DNA of 64,000 bases from Lutjanus erythropterus (lineage: Eukaryota; Chordata; Actinopteri; Lutjaniformes; Lutjanidae), in assembly GCA_020091685.1 (NCBI GenBank), contig CM034593.1:47217388-47281387 (forward strand), given 5' to 3'. The notes under the pieces are model-generated. The model saw nothing but the letters and a program-made list of their open reading frames with translations, ran no database searches and was not told where the DNA came from. This document shows, in pieces, positions 34,025-47,435 of the stretch. Position numbers and translations under genes: made by a program. Each line of letters starts with the position of its first letter. The first letter of the stretch is position 1.

Positions 34025-34704
34025 CTCTCACGGCCTCCAGGTTCTCACAGAAGAGGTGAGAGCTGAGCTCAGCTGAGCTTTACCTGATTGGTGTAGTGTA
34101 GGAGTTTTCTCACGTGTGTGTTTGTGTGTGTTTGTTCCCAATTTCAGGTGTGTTCTGCATGTTCAGTAGAAGTGTTTTCCCAATAACTGCAAGATGTTTC
34201 ATTCTTGAACCACATGACTATAGTCAGAAAGCTAATGTGTTTGTACATTTAGTGCATTTGATTAATGTGTGGTTACAAACGTTTAAGGTCTAAGCAAAAC
34301 TGAAATACAGGTATAATATATTTGATGCTGTTCTGGGGAAATATTTATTTTATAAATATTGCTTTATGAATTGTTTAAAAACTGGCATTATGCTCTGTTT
34401 GATAATGAAACAGCATGTATGAGTATATGAGTGTATTTGTATGAGAGTGTGAAAGAGTAGTGATTTAACCTCTTGTGGTGAATTGGCTCTGAGCTGGGTC
34501 TTGATCACTCAGCAGCCCAGCTAACAAACATGTTCACCAGCCGTCTTCCTGATCCTTTAACTGATAAAGTGCTGCTTACTGGCCTTATGTGATGATCAAT
34601 ACAATAACACAGTAAAGCCCAGCAGTGTAGGACACACAATCAACATATCAAAACACCAAAAAATTACAGCACAGGACTCGATGGTCCATCTGTGCACAAT
34701 TACA
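34025..34704. other. No gene recognised
   Basis: AT-rich sequence between the candidate exon and the Tc1/mariner element. Confidence 0.4.
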
Positions 34705-36255
34705 CTGTGTGCCAAATTATTATGCAAGTTACATTTTTGTGAATATTTTAAAAACTATGTTAACAGTCATTTTCAAATGTATTAAGAAGTCAGATAGTGA
34801 ATATATTTCTTCAAATATGTAGTTAATATGCTTATCAAAGTATTGTAGGCTGTATTTTTAAATGAATGCAGAATCTGCAGAAATGAATGTGCCACATTAT
34901 TCTGCAAGTTGGTGATAAGAGAATATAACTTATGAAAAATAAAAAACTAGGTACCTTTTTAAACACTTTTATTGCTTGAAAATAATATTTCCTCAACTGT
35001 ATTCAAACTTCAACAAAAACAACAGTTTATACTGTGAAACATTTGAAACATTTTTCTAACGTCCAATATAACTTCCAAAGGGTCAGAAGTCACTGGTCAA
35101 CTGATTTAGTTTCTGATCTTCTCTGCTGACACTGTGTGCTGCACCTTGTGTGGCTTTCCAAAGCTGGTCTTTTGAGCTGTATTGCGTGCCATCACTGTAA
35201 ATTATCTTCTTTATTATTGACCACAAGGTTTCAATCGGGTTGAGATCGAGTGAGCAGGCAGGCCAGTTCATGAGGCGATCGTCTTTAAAGCATTGAGGTG
35301 CCAACCAGTCTTGGGAATAACGTGAGGCATGTGACGCTGCATTGTCATGCATGAACACTAGCGTCTTCTTCACTTTAACTGACTGCCTTTTCCGCCATGG
35401 AAAAAAGTTTGACTTGAGGAAAGTGCAGTACACCTCAGAATTCACTTTAACACCATCCTGATCCCAGAAAAGACCAACAAGTTCATCATCAACAATGGCC
35501 ACTCAGAACATAACACCTTCTTGATGTTGAGGTGGAGCAGCATGGCCACTTGAAATCCAAACAGATGCCCACCTATCTGGTCCATCTAGGGTTGCCTGGC
35601 ACTCATCGGTCAACGTAACTTTGGAGAAGTCGGCTTTCATGTATTGTTAAGCCCATTCCAATCATTTTTCGCCATGTATTTTCTTCAGTGGAGGTCTTGC
35701 CTTTTGGACCTTTGTCACTCTTCTTAACGTCCTACATCAAGTAGACCCGAGTACATCATCAAGCCCCATAGCTTCAAAAATGCCCTTACTGGTAGCTTAG
35801 GTTCTTTTAGCAACCTCTCGTTTGATTCTTGACAGTTCTCAGCTTGATAATGTTCGACAAGCTTTTTCTACTCTGGGTTTTCTCCCATCCTGACTATTTT
35901 AGACATATATTTTTATGGTTTGGTGATCACGCTGCAATTTCTTGGCTATATCATTTGTAAATCCCCCCTTCCCCAGACTCTTGACAATTTGACTCTTTTC
36001 CTCTTTGGTCAGGTCACTTTTCTTGCCCACGGTCAAAGTTGAACAGGACCGCATAATAACCACATAATAATGTGGCACACTTATATACACATGGTCTGTG
36101 ATAAAGGATATTTGACAGCTATGTAGATTCAAACAAAAAGGGTTTTGTTAAAGCACAAGGCCTTAAATACATCATACTAAAACACTATTTTTTTCCGAAC
36201 AGCAGCCATCCAGATTTTCAAGAAAAGATCACTTGCATAATAATACGGTACACAG
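34705..36255 (-). mobile_element. Tc1/mariner element, near full length, DD37E-type
   Basis: The inverted ends are CTGTGTGCCAAATTATTATG at 34705 and, reversed from 36255, CTGTGTACCGTATTATTATG. The span of about 1.55 kb is right for an autonomous Tc1/mariner. Between them, on the - strand, lies a decayed transposase. The exact TA target duplication could not be fixed because the first bases of the ends differ. Confidence 0.85.
35083..36030 (-). pseudogene. Tc1/mariner transposase, decayed
   Basis: The N-terminal DNA-binding region reads GKKSDLTKEEKSQIVKSLGK.. from about 36030 to 35900. The middle is broken by stops and frameshifts. The C-terminal half is open from 35502 to 35083, containing HDNAASHA (catalytic Asp) and SLDLNPIETLW (catalytic Glu). 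Counting gives 37 residues between these, so DD37E instead of the classical DD34E. The intact enzyme would cut and paste at TA sites. Confidence 0.85.
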
Positions 36256-37396
36256 TTGCAACACTGTGTAAAACTGACACACAACTATCTAACCTGCCGC
36301 TGCCTCTGACAAAAGCCTCTTATTTGTGTGCACTGTCCGTCCAGCACATCAGACGGCGTTTCCTCTGGTGATGGCAGAGGCGTTTATTAGAGGGAATAAT
36401 GGAAGCTCATCCTCAGTACAGTAGCAGAGAAAACAGCAAGAGTTGATTTTGGGGAAAGAGAGTGGGGTGTAGAAGTTATCATTCTCTTTCCATGAAGAAA
36501 ATAGGTGCTTCATATCTTCCATCTCTGGGTACATGGTGGGAGGTAATGTTTGGTGACGACTTCAGTCGGGATCCAAAAAGAAAAAGCAAGAAATAGTCTA
36601 CTATTGGCACCAAGGCAGGTGTGAAAAACAAACAAAATTTGTGAAAAGTGTGGATACCTCCTGTAATAACCTGTGTCACAGCGATGGGCAGTGGTGTGCG
36701 CTGGGTTTTATAATCGTGCTGATGTTATAGCTGCGTCTCAGGGATCCCCTTGGGGTTCCTGCCATCAAAGCTTTGTTTAATCAGGTGGGTTGTGCAACGC
36801 CTGGTGGGTTTTCAGGCAGGATGACTATTAAAAACAACAAACACACTTCCTCACAGCTAAGAGAATCTGCGTGCGTATTTATGAAACGGATGCTTGTCTG
36901 GGAAACTCCTGCAAGTTTCTAAATAGTAAGCAGTCATTCCATGTGTGAAAGAGAATTTATGCTGTGACCTGCTCACACACACAGAATGTGTGTCTATCAA
37001 AAAATAGGGACATAGCACACATCAAGGTTAAACCAGGTCATATGGACAGCTTAATTTTGCATGTGATTGATTTGAAAAAAAACAATAATTTGACCACAAG
37101 TTATGCTGTTCTGCTTTTGTTGCATGTTTTTTAATGTTGTGTGAATGTTGCACAAATCATTTTTCATCCATAATGAGTCATCTTGGTCTGCAACTGTCAG
37201 TTTAGCCCTGTGTGTCAAGCAAATAAGAAACTGTGAAAGAAAAAATAAAGTTGCACCATGTAGCCTCTAATTCTGCTGACTCATCAGAACTTATTTTGAC
37301 ATTAATGTGGGAGGACACTCAGGGGTTTTCAAAGGCTTGTGATTCTGTTTCAAGTAAGACAAGTAAAGTAAATATGGTGCACAGCAGTTAAATATA
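36256..37396. other. No gene recognised
   Basis: Unassigned sequence. A 61-codon frame (36534-36349, -) has no domain. Confidence 0.35.
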
Positions 37397-38620
37397 TGCT
37401 TGGGGAGTAACAGATTACATAATCAGGATACAAAAAAGGTAACTGTATTCTATGACAGTTACAGAATAAAAAGAATGAAAAACCACAATGACCCACAACA
37501 ATCTCACAGCTCCACTCTGGTCTCAGTGAAATCAGCTAATCTCAGTCAGCTCATTATCATGAAATTTCAAAGTTATCTGTTCGTTACATCAGAAAAGAGG
37601 AACAACATCAAAGTGACAGTTCTGCTTTCAGCCGTCTTCAAAGAACATCTAGTTTAAAGGAACATTTACAGTTTTTCTCAGTCATTTTAAACACGCTTCT
37701 GAAACTAAAATTCAATTTCTCAAAACTCTAAACACAAAACTGAAAAAGTTAACCTTTGTTAAAACTCCACTTTGTGAAAACGAAACACTACACTCCGAAC
37801 TAAATTCTGTCTTCTGTAAAGTGATTGATTCCATCAGAAGTCTACACACAGCTATCATGTAAATATACTAACCATCAAAAATAGCACACAGCTGATGAAA
37901 CCTGTCACTCAAGAAGCAAAACTTCAGGCCAGATCTGCGCAGCAATTTGCAGAAAGTGTGAGGCTGAAAATGTACTAAACACTGACGCACACTTCTGTAC
38001 ATTAGACACAGAAATCTGACATGATGTCACTTCTTTGCCCTTTAAGAGCTCTCGCTTTCAAAATACTACACTACTTTTGGTAACCAGCATTTAATGTTTG
38101 AGACAATGTTCTGCATGCTCCCCTCTGACATTTTACATGTTTTTTGATTGGTCCACATGTGAATGAAGTCATATAGCCAGAGATGATGCTGATAGTATTC
38201 TTAATTCATGCCTTGTTTTTGTCTCCATAAAAATAAATATATAAATCGCTGTGCTTATGTAGCCAAATAAATTCTGTTTAGAATATTCTGTTCTGATTTT
38301 CAGTATAACATGCTTCCTTTGGAAATGCATGGATTTACTACTGATTTTACAGTGTGGAGAGAAACAGTTATTTTCTTCAGTGTGAAGCAATTTGTCAATG
38401 TATTCATATACTTTACTCTAACGATATCTCTGAAAATATCAAACACCGTCTGTATCATTATAAAAATAGATCTGTTGGAAGTGTTTTAGATCAAACACAG
38501 CAGTTTTTAACCGCTTCATGTAGGATGTGGTTTCATTCTTGAACAAAGTGTCTGTTGTCAGAAACAGAGTGCAGTGTTTTACAAGATGTTTGTAGCAGAA
38601 TTGCAAACAAAGTGCAAAGC
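37397..38620. repeat. Fish dispersed repeats, poorly defined
   Basis: 37397-37470 (GGGGAGTAACAGATTACATA) looks like a widespread 'AACGGATTAC' fish repeat. 37660-38130 begins TACAGTTTTTCTCAGTCATT and carries CTCAAAACTCTAAACACAAA, typical of the ends of a DNA transposon. 38350-38610 may be its other arm, but I could not align the termini. Confidence 0.4.
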
Positions 38621-40100
38621 AGAATTACTTATATTACTTAAAATACTGTGATACTTAACTATATTTTAGTAATTGTTTCTAAATGCACTTTTAAAGTTAC
38701 CCCCCCATGTGCCCCATGTGGGTAAGGCACATGCCAACTGTTGGAACATTACAGCAAGATTATAGGCATACATTCTCTCTGTATGGCTGCAGAACCAGAG
38801 ACACAAGAAGCTTCTAACTTGTGTGAGAACAGTGTCTGTCAGTCCAAGAACACTATCAGGTCATGACACCACAGCTATGTTCTGCAGGTGTTTCAATTAT
38901 TTCACCCTTTATCATTAAAATTCCAGTTATCACACCATCTTGAGATAAACTGCCTTCATCTTTCTGCCTCTTGTGATTGTCAGTACAGTACAGAGAGACA
39001 GAGAGGTTATAGGAAATAAGTCAGTACTTGAATATACCCGTACACACAGTATCAGCTGCTTGGAGGAATGACAGTATGACCTTTACAGTCTCATGTTGGT
39101 GAGGTTCCCTCGCTTCATGTCAGACTGGATTGTGAACTCGTTACATTTCATTCCACCCAAACTGACTCAGTGGAGCAGGTGGATTCCTACTAGCAGTGGA
39201 GCTAAAAGTGTCCTGGAGTTTAGTCAGCTTTCTCTGATGATGATGCAGTAGGAATTAACTAAGTACAAATAATTTCATACTGTACTTGATTAAATATTTC
39301 ATTTTTTTCTGACATTTATTTTTTACTTTTACTCCCTAGCACAAATATCTGAACTTTATACTCCTTAAATTTTCTAAACAAGCTTGTTACTTAAATTTTA
39401 AGGCAAGACAAAAACACATGAAAGATGTAACATGATTTTAAAAAAAGAGGTTTTTAAAAAAAAAACATAAGAAGAAAAATATATTGGGGATGCACCAGTC
39501 AGCCAGTTTTCAGTGTGACCGGCCAGTCAGCATCACAAATCACACACCCAGACACATGATTGCATGAAGTCGGTGTTAGAAATAAATTCCAAGAGCAGGA
39601 TAAACAGAAGACAGACAGTCTTCAGCAAGACAGAGCAGCTGATGGTGTCCCCAAACAGCTGTAAACTGTCTAGCTCATAATGCTAATGCTAGCTAGCAGC
39701 AGACTGCTGTTCACAGAGGAACAGTTAAAATCTCACTTCCTGTTCTGGCTGAAGAATAAACGACCTGTGTTGATGCGTCTCCTCAAACATATTCTCACAC
39801 AAACTGTTGCACCGTGTCTGTCTCCATTTTGTTTACATCTGCTTCCACAGGAAATCATGTGAAATCACGTCCCACGAAATCGTGTGAGATTGCGTTCCCT
39901 CTAGTACATAATATTACTATAGTAATATAATAGGGCCTGGCTGTAACCTGGAACAGTTAAGGAGAAAATGTCTAACTTATTTAATAGTCAGTGTTTTATG
40001 AAAAACGTCCAATTTAGTTTTACAAGAAAAGTTGCAACAATGTTTGTGAATGCTGTCAATTATATTTCTTAAACTGAAAATCAGAATTAACCAAAATCGG
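38621..40100. other. No gene recognised; possible hAT fragment at about 39480
   Basis: GGGGATGCACCAGTCAGCCAG (from 39485) resembles hAT-type ends, but no partner end or target duplication was found. The remainder is AT-rich. Confidence 0.35.
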
Positions 40101-40620
40101 AATCAGCAGGTCAGACCCTTTAAAGAAATGGAAATTGGACTTGGTGAAAGGTGAAACAAGATGTAACAGGACAAATACATCTTAACAAGAAGGCGAAAAA
40201 CAATGTAAAAAAAAAAAACATTAAAAGATGTAACAAGAAGAAAACAACATAAAAAACAAAAGGCAAAAACAACGTAAAAGACGTAACAGGAATAAAACAA
40301 TTTAACAAGATGTCATAAAACGAAAATGGCATAAAAAGCATAATGAAAAAAAACATTACAACATTACAAGATAACAAGCCGAAAACTGAGGTAAAAGGTG
40401 TCGCGAGATGAATATAACAACAAGACAAAAAAGACATAAAAAACATAACAAAACGAAAATGACATAAGAAGAAGGAAACAATGTAATGATACACAACAAG
40501 ACCAACATCACATAACGAGACCTAAGAAGACGAAAACAATATAAGACATAACAGGACATAAGATAAAAAGGACATAAAAGATTGAACAAGATGAGAACAA
40601 GACTTTTATATTTAGAGAAC
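40101..40620. repeat. A-rich degenerate tandem block
   Basis: About 500 bases are built almost entirely from variants of AACAAGA, ACATAAAA and GTAACAGGA-like words, with T depleted on the + strand. The open frames on the - strand are low-complexity (Phe, Leu, Cys, Val) artefacts of this composition. The period is irregular. Confidence 0.65.
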
Positions 40621-43600
40621 ATTTCAGAGCCTGAACTTTTTCAGTTTTACTTCAGTAAAAAATGTTGATGATACTTTTACATTGATACTTTTTTCACAAG
40701 TATCTGTACTTTGTGTGAATGTGTGGACTTTTGCTAAATCTGTTGGGAAGGAAACGGGACAGAGCCGCCTGTGTGTGAGCCTGAAATGACCTTTGGTTTG
40801 TTCCATTACAGAAATAACACTGATGCAGAGGGTTGTCTAGTAGGTCAGGAAAGAGGGAATTAAGGCGGAAGGAAGGGTGAAAACATTTTAATAAGCTTGC
40901 AGAGGAAGACATGTTCCTTCCTGGTCACTTGGGTTTCAACCTGCACTAACCACTAACCTCTTGTGTACAGTAGTTTGTTGGCTCAGGGTCAGCACATTTT
41001 TCATAGTGTAGACTTCTCTGAATAAAACTTGTAGTGACTTTAAGACAAAATTTACACTGGATTAGAACACAGCCTGATAAGAGGGCTGTTCTACAAAGCT
41101 CAACACAACCAGGCTTTCTCTGCATGATCTGGATTGATGAAGCCTAAAACCTCAATCAGAGATAACGGGTATCACGATGGTGGTTATCAACTTGATTTGT
41201 TAATCCAGGCTTTCGTCTTCAGACTCTGTGCGCGTTCATATAAAAGGGGCGTTTGTTGCGTCATTTGACTCTTCTTCCACATGATGTGAAGCGATCGAGC
41301 CACTTACTTAAGTCAAAATCATTAACTTGTTATAATTATGAGCTGTGGAAAATATACAAAATACATTACAGCAAAAAGCAACATTGTTGCTGAAAATAAA
41401 GCAGGAGAAGAAGAATGATGTCAGAAAATGACTGATGGACTAAATGTGGTCTTAATGCTGCGGTTTATTCTAACATGAAAACTGCACATTAAACAATAAA
41501 ACTCCATACAGCAGATTTAAACATGATAAAGTCTGTCTGACACTGTCCTATGATGACAGAGACGTGGACACACTGAAGTTTTTGACCAAACCAATGTAAA
41601 ATGATTTAAGATTGTCTGTGATAAATGATGATAAACTTTCTAATCAGTGATCTGAGCTGAAATATCACCAAGACAAAACAGATAACAGTAAAAAAAAAAA
41701 AAAAAAGTATTCAAAGTGTCTGTAGTTGCTTCGTCATTATTTTTGTTTGGTGATATTACAAACATACAGCTCAGCAATTTTTCATTGTTAACACTTTCCC
41801 TCAGTTTAAAAGCTATATCGCTCATAAACAACCTTGTTAGGACAATTATTAGTTAAAGAACGGCGCTTTTTACGGACTCATACTTCTGCTCATATATACA
41901 TCTGTTCTTAAATGAGAGCTAGTTAAAGTTTTTCTGATTCTGTCTTTTGCAATATTGCTGAATAAATCCTGAGTAATCACACTGACCAGGAGAAAACAGC
42001 TCCCTTGATCAATGTGATTGCCTCTAAAGTTTTTTTTCTGAAATCATTTTAGAAATTGCACCATCATCATAATTGCTTTTTTTTTTTGTCCCTATTAATT
42101 GGACAGAGCAGTTTCACTCATTTGTTGTGTGACTGTTGTATATGTGTTCAGGTCAGTGAGTACCAATACAAGTACCTAATAATGTCTTTATGGATCTTAC
42201 TACGACTTAAAAAACGTTTTATTTACATCATCAGATGTCCCTTGCTTCTGAAAAGTTACAATTTGTTTCTGTTTCCTGCTGCTAGTTTAACCATGGTTAC
42301 TGTACATGTTACATTTTTGGGTTATTTATATTTAGTTACAGTGATTATCTTGTGCAGTTTACAGTGTACATTATACAGTATATGTCAGTAGGAATAATGC
42401 CACAACATAATTGACTTGCAGAATTAAGTTTACTGTTACATATGATGTTTCATATGATATTTGTTACTGCACTTTAATAGTTATTTTAATTCTACATTTA
42501 CATGTGTAGTATTTTAGCTGTTTCTTCATGTCTACCTTGTCTAATCAATTCCTACCTGCTGTCGGTGGGACAGGTATGAGTGTTACTCTGCTGTGATCGT
42601 GCGTGAAGTTGGGTGAACTGTACTATGGAAACTATGTAACTGTCAGGCTATTTTGATGAAGATTAACAGGAGAATAAACAATAGTATAAAATAAGAAGAA
42701 GTAGCAGCTTATTATCCACAGCCAGGAGGACTGGAAAATGCTAACAAGAGAAAAGAAGGTTGCACACTTGTGGTAGCTGTGTTTTTTCTTCGTCTTCAGA
42801 TCAATTAGCTGAGACATTCGACTAGTTTACGGTCAGCAGATCTTTCTGGGTGGATGTTTATTATGCTTTTGTTAACACATATCAGTGTTAATAGGCATCT
42901 TATAAGTGCCTTTTTGCTGTCAAATTACTGTTTTTGCAAAAGGATTATGGTTGCTGTCTGAAGATAAAACAGTGAAAACCTTAATGAGTACAATAAAATA
43001 AATACAAGTTACAAGTGAAGTTGTTGAAAGTTTTTGCATTCCTGTGTCATCCTCAGTAAATCCTGGAGGCCTGTTCCTTTAATAAACATGACAAAATAGG
43101 GTGGGTTGATTGGCATCCTTGTTGATTCATGCTGCACCTCCACCACACAGCCTGTTCTGCTTTTACATCTTTCACAGTCACCAACCGCAGAGAGAGGACT
43201 GACCTCTCTGTCTCATAAGACATTACATCCAGCTGTCTCTGACCTCTGTTTTTTAACACCCAACATTATAGTATTCATCCTGGTGCTGCTTTGGGTCTAG
43301 CTTCTCTTTTCAAACAGTGTTAGTGGAAAGATTTCAGTGGAGGAAGTTTGAGACTCAAATCTGTTTGTGGTCATTTATGTTCACTCTGCTGCGGTGGGTG
43401 TATGCATGACTAAAAGGTGAAAGCATGTGTGCCTCTTAGACACTTCAGAACTATTGTCTAGTCATCTGAAGTGTAACATTAGTCTGAAAATAACTGACAA
43501 ACTCAGAGTGCTGCTTCAGGGTTATAAGGAAAAAGTCGATGTGAACACATACTACATACATGCATAAATACATATTGCACTACATACATATTATTTGTTC

Positions 43601-44100
43601 TCTTACTGTATTTCTTAAAGGAGAAATCTGTTATATATTTACTGTAATAAATTACACAATGAACACAATGTGTCATCAGAGATCAAGAAAACATGTTAAG
43701 TCCAAATACATGACACACATGACATGAACGCCACAGCTGGTGTCCCCCTTTGAAATTTCCATTCTGGACCAGAATAACTGTTGTGTGTGTCTGTTTCACA
43801 TTAATCACAGATCAAATTAATGCTGAACAAGTAAGTACCTGTTTATGGGTCATAAGAAATCATTAATAAACTTTTAGAAAGCGTAGATGTTTATAACTGT
43901 TAAATTGAGCAAAATGCTTATGGAGTTTGGCAGACGCTTAACTCATCATCCAGAGTGTGTTATTTCAGAGCACTGGTCTTTTGTTTTCAGGGTAACGGGC
44001 TGAACTTTACATTGACAGACAATAGACAGTTAAAATAACAAGTGAGGTCAAGTCCTCCACTGACAGCTGATCAGCTGTTTATAAGTTTGAGCGTTCAGTA
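40621..44100. other. No gene recognised
   Basis: 41085-41280 (GGGCTGTTCTACAAAGCTCA) resembles one end of a Harbinger-type fish MITE. A-tract at 41690-41706. 43665-43720 resembles 16930-16975. No exon could be supported. Confidence 0.4.
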
Positions 44101-44502
44101 CTTCCATGGAGCTCCTACAGCCTGTCTGTCTCCTGGTCTGGAGAGGAGGGCTTGGGGGGAAAGAACTCACTTCAACCACACTAAACAGGATTACAACTTA
44201 TTTAATATACAGTCTAACTGTATATTATATCCAACTCACTGTTTGGACTCATTTTTACATACACAGTGGCCACATATTCCTCCTCTAAGTGATGAATTTT
44301 GTTTGTTTTAAATACACAGCTGAATACAGATGAATTGTTTTTTATTATGCATGTTCTGCAGTGGAAAGACACACATTGTGTTTTTTTGTTTGTTTTTTTC
44401 TTAGTGGCAACTGCAAAACTCAAAGAACAGCTCTTTCTTGAATGAGTGACACATTGTCCTTTTGTTTACATAAAGTGTGGCTCGGGTTGTGTGTGTGTGT
44501 GC

Positions 44503-44526
44503 GGGGGGGGGGGGGGGTGGGGGGGG
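44503..44526. repeat. Poly-G tract
   Basis: A GTGTGTGTGTGC run leads into a G tract with single T and C interruptions, a likely G-quadruplex former and a sequencing-error hotspot. Confidence 0.9.
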
Positions 44527-45429
44527 CGGTGTATTGCTGGGTGTTTGTAGTGGGCCCTTCAGAGTCAAACAGTATGGGGCCACTTTTCATTCCCAGTCTG
44601 TCCCTCCATAGAAATAAATCAAGTGACAAATCATATGACCATAATGGCATATGTGAATGCTTTTGAGGAGATATTTGTTATTACAGTAAACATGTCTCAG
44701 TCTCCTTTATTAGGAATGAGTGACTCATCAAACGGACGACAGACAGAGGAAAGGGCAGGAGAAAAAAGAGGGAAGAAGAGATGACCACAGGTGGAAAAAA
44801 GAGAAATTAAGATGGTCCCCATTGCATGTGAGGGTTGGATGGAGCCCCCTCACTCCAATTTCGCTCACGAGTCTGACGTGTGTCCATTGCACAGACATCC
44901 ACACTGTCCTGTTGATGAACTGTACAAGGCTGTCTCTCCCTCTTCATCTCCTCGGTGTGTGTTGATTTTCAGTTTGGTGTCTGTTGTCGTCTAAAACATC
45001 CTCACTGATGTAAACTGAGTGAAACTGATGTAAATGATCCTGCTGCTTTAACACAAATACATATATATATCTGAGTTGAGTGCGGAGCGATAATGAGCAG
45101 AACGGCCTGGTGCGTTTTTCTTTTTTTTTTGGGGGGGGGGCAAACTGCTCCATGAGTGAGGAGCGGAAATTCTCACTGCTCCACTCCGCTCACATGATCT
45201 GACGGCCCCACAATACAGAAGATTAAAAATCCTAAATTTTGAAATCTAGTGGCCTCACACACATCAGGAGAAACTTTCTAAACCGAACATCCACACACTA
45301 CAAGATCTTAAAATAAAGGCACATCCACATACTCACCTTGCTTTGGCCAGGGGCCACTTTTGCAAAATGACAGGAAACCAGGGGCCAGTTACTAAACAGA
45401 CAAAATGACAAAAACACAAATCAAATAAC
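44527..45429. other. No gene recognised; fragment shared with 63476-63570
   Basis: 44930-45040 matches, in reverse, 63476-63570 (CTAAAACATCCTCACTGATG, AATGATCCTGCTGC), so it is a dispersed repeat. C/G-rich variation occurs at 45120-45140 (G10 tract). Confidence 0.5.
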
Positions 45430-45990
45430 TCATCTCTCTGTGAGGCTGTGCAAAATGCTTACAGACAAATAACATGCTCAATGATACGGCTTTCATGCTG
45501 ATGATAATAATGTTTACCATTTTATTTTAGCATGTTAGCATGCAAACATTGGCTAACTGCCACTGCAGAGTGGCAAAGCTGAGGCTGATGGGAATGTCAG
45601 TAGTTTTGTTTGATGTTTGGTCATAAACCAAACTAATGACAACCAAATATTTTTGTATATTTTTACCTCTGGGGATCATGAATATCTTTACCAAATTTCA
45701 CAACAATCCATGTAATAGTCATGGACATATTTCAGTAAAAATCAAGAATGTTAATCTGGATTTTGCTACAAGAAAAGTCAGGAGATGACTAAAGTCAGTA
45801 AGATTCATCCTTTGGGAAACATGAGTGTGTGTACCATCATGTGGTAGACATTTCACTCCCAAACAAAAATGTCAACTTTTGATCTGATGGTGGCACAAAA
45901 TGAAAAGTCCGAGGATTTCAACTGATGCAATAATTGTGATGATGTTTCAGCGTTTCACAGTGGAGCTTTTTGCCCACCTGTTTATGTTTA
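45430..45990. repeat. Dispersed fish repeat
   Basis: The ordered motifs AAGCTGAGGCTGATGGGAAT, TTTGGTCATAAACCAAA, CAAATTTCACAACAATCCAT and GAAAAGTCCGAGGATTTCA are those of a widespread fish interspersed repeat. The type is uncertain and it has no coding capacity. Confidence 0.55.
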
Positions 45991-47384
45991 CTTATTCAGA
46001 GTTTGATGATTTGGTCCTTACCTTGCTTTTTGAGCTTCTACCATGAAGAAGTAAGTAACATAGATAAACGTTTTTTTTTCCTGCCTGTCCTTATGACGAG
46101 ATCTGCACAAGGTCTTTTATTTTGAAAACTGATTGATTGATTCTCTCTTGATTCTCTTTTTCTGTGTCTGACATCATTGACACAACATTCATCAGAATTA
46201 GACTCTGTGTGTGTTTGTAGTGGAGCAGAACAGAGAGCCCTTTCTAAGACATGTAAAGGTGCTGTTGGTGGAATCACAAGCATTACGTAGACTGGACATG
46301 ATCAGCCCTGGCTGATGTGGTGCATCTGTAACACTGCACAGCCATGCTTGGTGGAATTAAGCTGTAGGGAGAGCTGGGAACTCGCTCCCAGATGAGCGGG
46401 AAGAAATATTTGATCTTAGGTGGGGGTTGTTATGACCTGGGTCATGATGGATTTTATGGCAATATGTTGTTATGCGTTACTGTTTCACCTGCCGTGTCAC
46501 TGGTCATCCTTGGGAGTGGGGAAATGAGGGGAGTCACTTTTGTGTTCAGGTTTTCCCCCAAACTGGGCTTAACAGCAGTGTGCAATAAGGAAGTCTGCCC
46601 TCAGGTACACTCAGGCTCTCCAGTTGTGCCAGCTTATCTGAAAGTAATGTGTCACTGTGTATGTGTGTTTTTCGTTTTTAGTGCATTGTCTTGTACTGCT
46701 GGATTTTGGTGCTACTGTGACACACCCAACTTCCCCTCAGGCAAATAGAAGCCTTTAACTTGAACCTGAAAAAACAAAACGTTTGTGTTGACGTGCAGGT
46801 CTGCTGTGTGAGATGTGAAAACCACACACTGGTTAGTGTGTTCACTCAGATTCATCCACTGATCATCATTCAACACCAGGGTGCAGTTCTTTAATTCCTA
46901 CATATTTATTTCTCACATTGACATAAGCAGTGCTGTTGCTTTGAAAACACACACAGTTTCATGCATGCTTGCTCTGGGATTAAATAGATTATTGGCTGCT
47001 TAAGAGTCTTTTTAAACTGTAGAGATAAACATTAGCAGGGATATATTCTAAACTGAAACATTATACATGACAGAGAACCCTCCCTCATACTCAGCTGTGT
47101 TAAGATGTGTGTGTGTGTTGATGTAGGTGCAGTGACTATATGCTGTGACTATATGAAGAGAATATGCTGTTCACAACAGCTCGATGAAGTGTTAACTACA
47201 AACACAGCATGTCCCTGCAACGTCATGTTTGTGATGTTTCATTAGTAACACTGTAATGACGTTACTGCAACATTACCGTTACAATGTTACCATTAGTTAC
47301 GGTGCTGTGGCATTGTTGAAATGCCACAATGAAACAGGTATGCTAGTATTTTTGCAACTCTTCAGCATCATCTGCATGATGCAT
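45991..47384. other. No gene recognised
   Basis: A 118-codon frame at 46392-46748 has no recognisable domain, and its Cys/Val-rich tail comes from GTGTATGTGTG text. I do not call it a gene. Confidence 0.35.
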
Positions 47385-47413
47385 GGGAGGGAGGGAGGGA
47401 GGGAGGGAGGGAG
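47385..47413. repeat. (GGGA)n microsatellite
   Basis: A perfect GGGA run lies 23 bases before the second assembly gap. Confidence 0.95.
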
Positions 47414-47435
47414 AGGGGGTTGTAGGAAGAGAATA

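Noticed and set aside
36349-36534. 61-codon - strand frame with Cys residues
   Set aside because: No motif match and no splice context; likely chance.
40103-40622. Several - strand frames rich in Phe, Leu, Cys and Val that look like membrane proteins
   Set aside because: They are artefacts of the T-poor, A-rich composition of the + strand block; all three frames give similar hydrophobic strings.
44106-44160. MELLQPVCLLVW start after a TATA-like TTTATAAG, resembling a signal peptide
   Set aside because: No donor closes the exon convincingly, the frame continues into unremarkable sequence, and no partner exon was found.
46392-46748. 118-codon open frame on the + strand
   Set aside because: No domain, low-complexity Cys/Val tail from GT-rich text, and no splice or promoter context.
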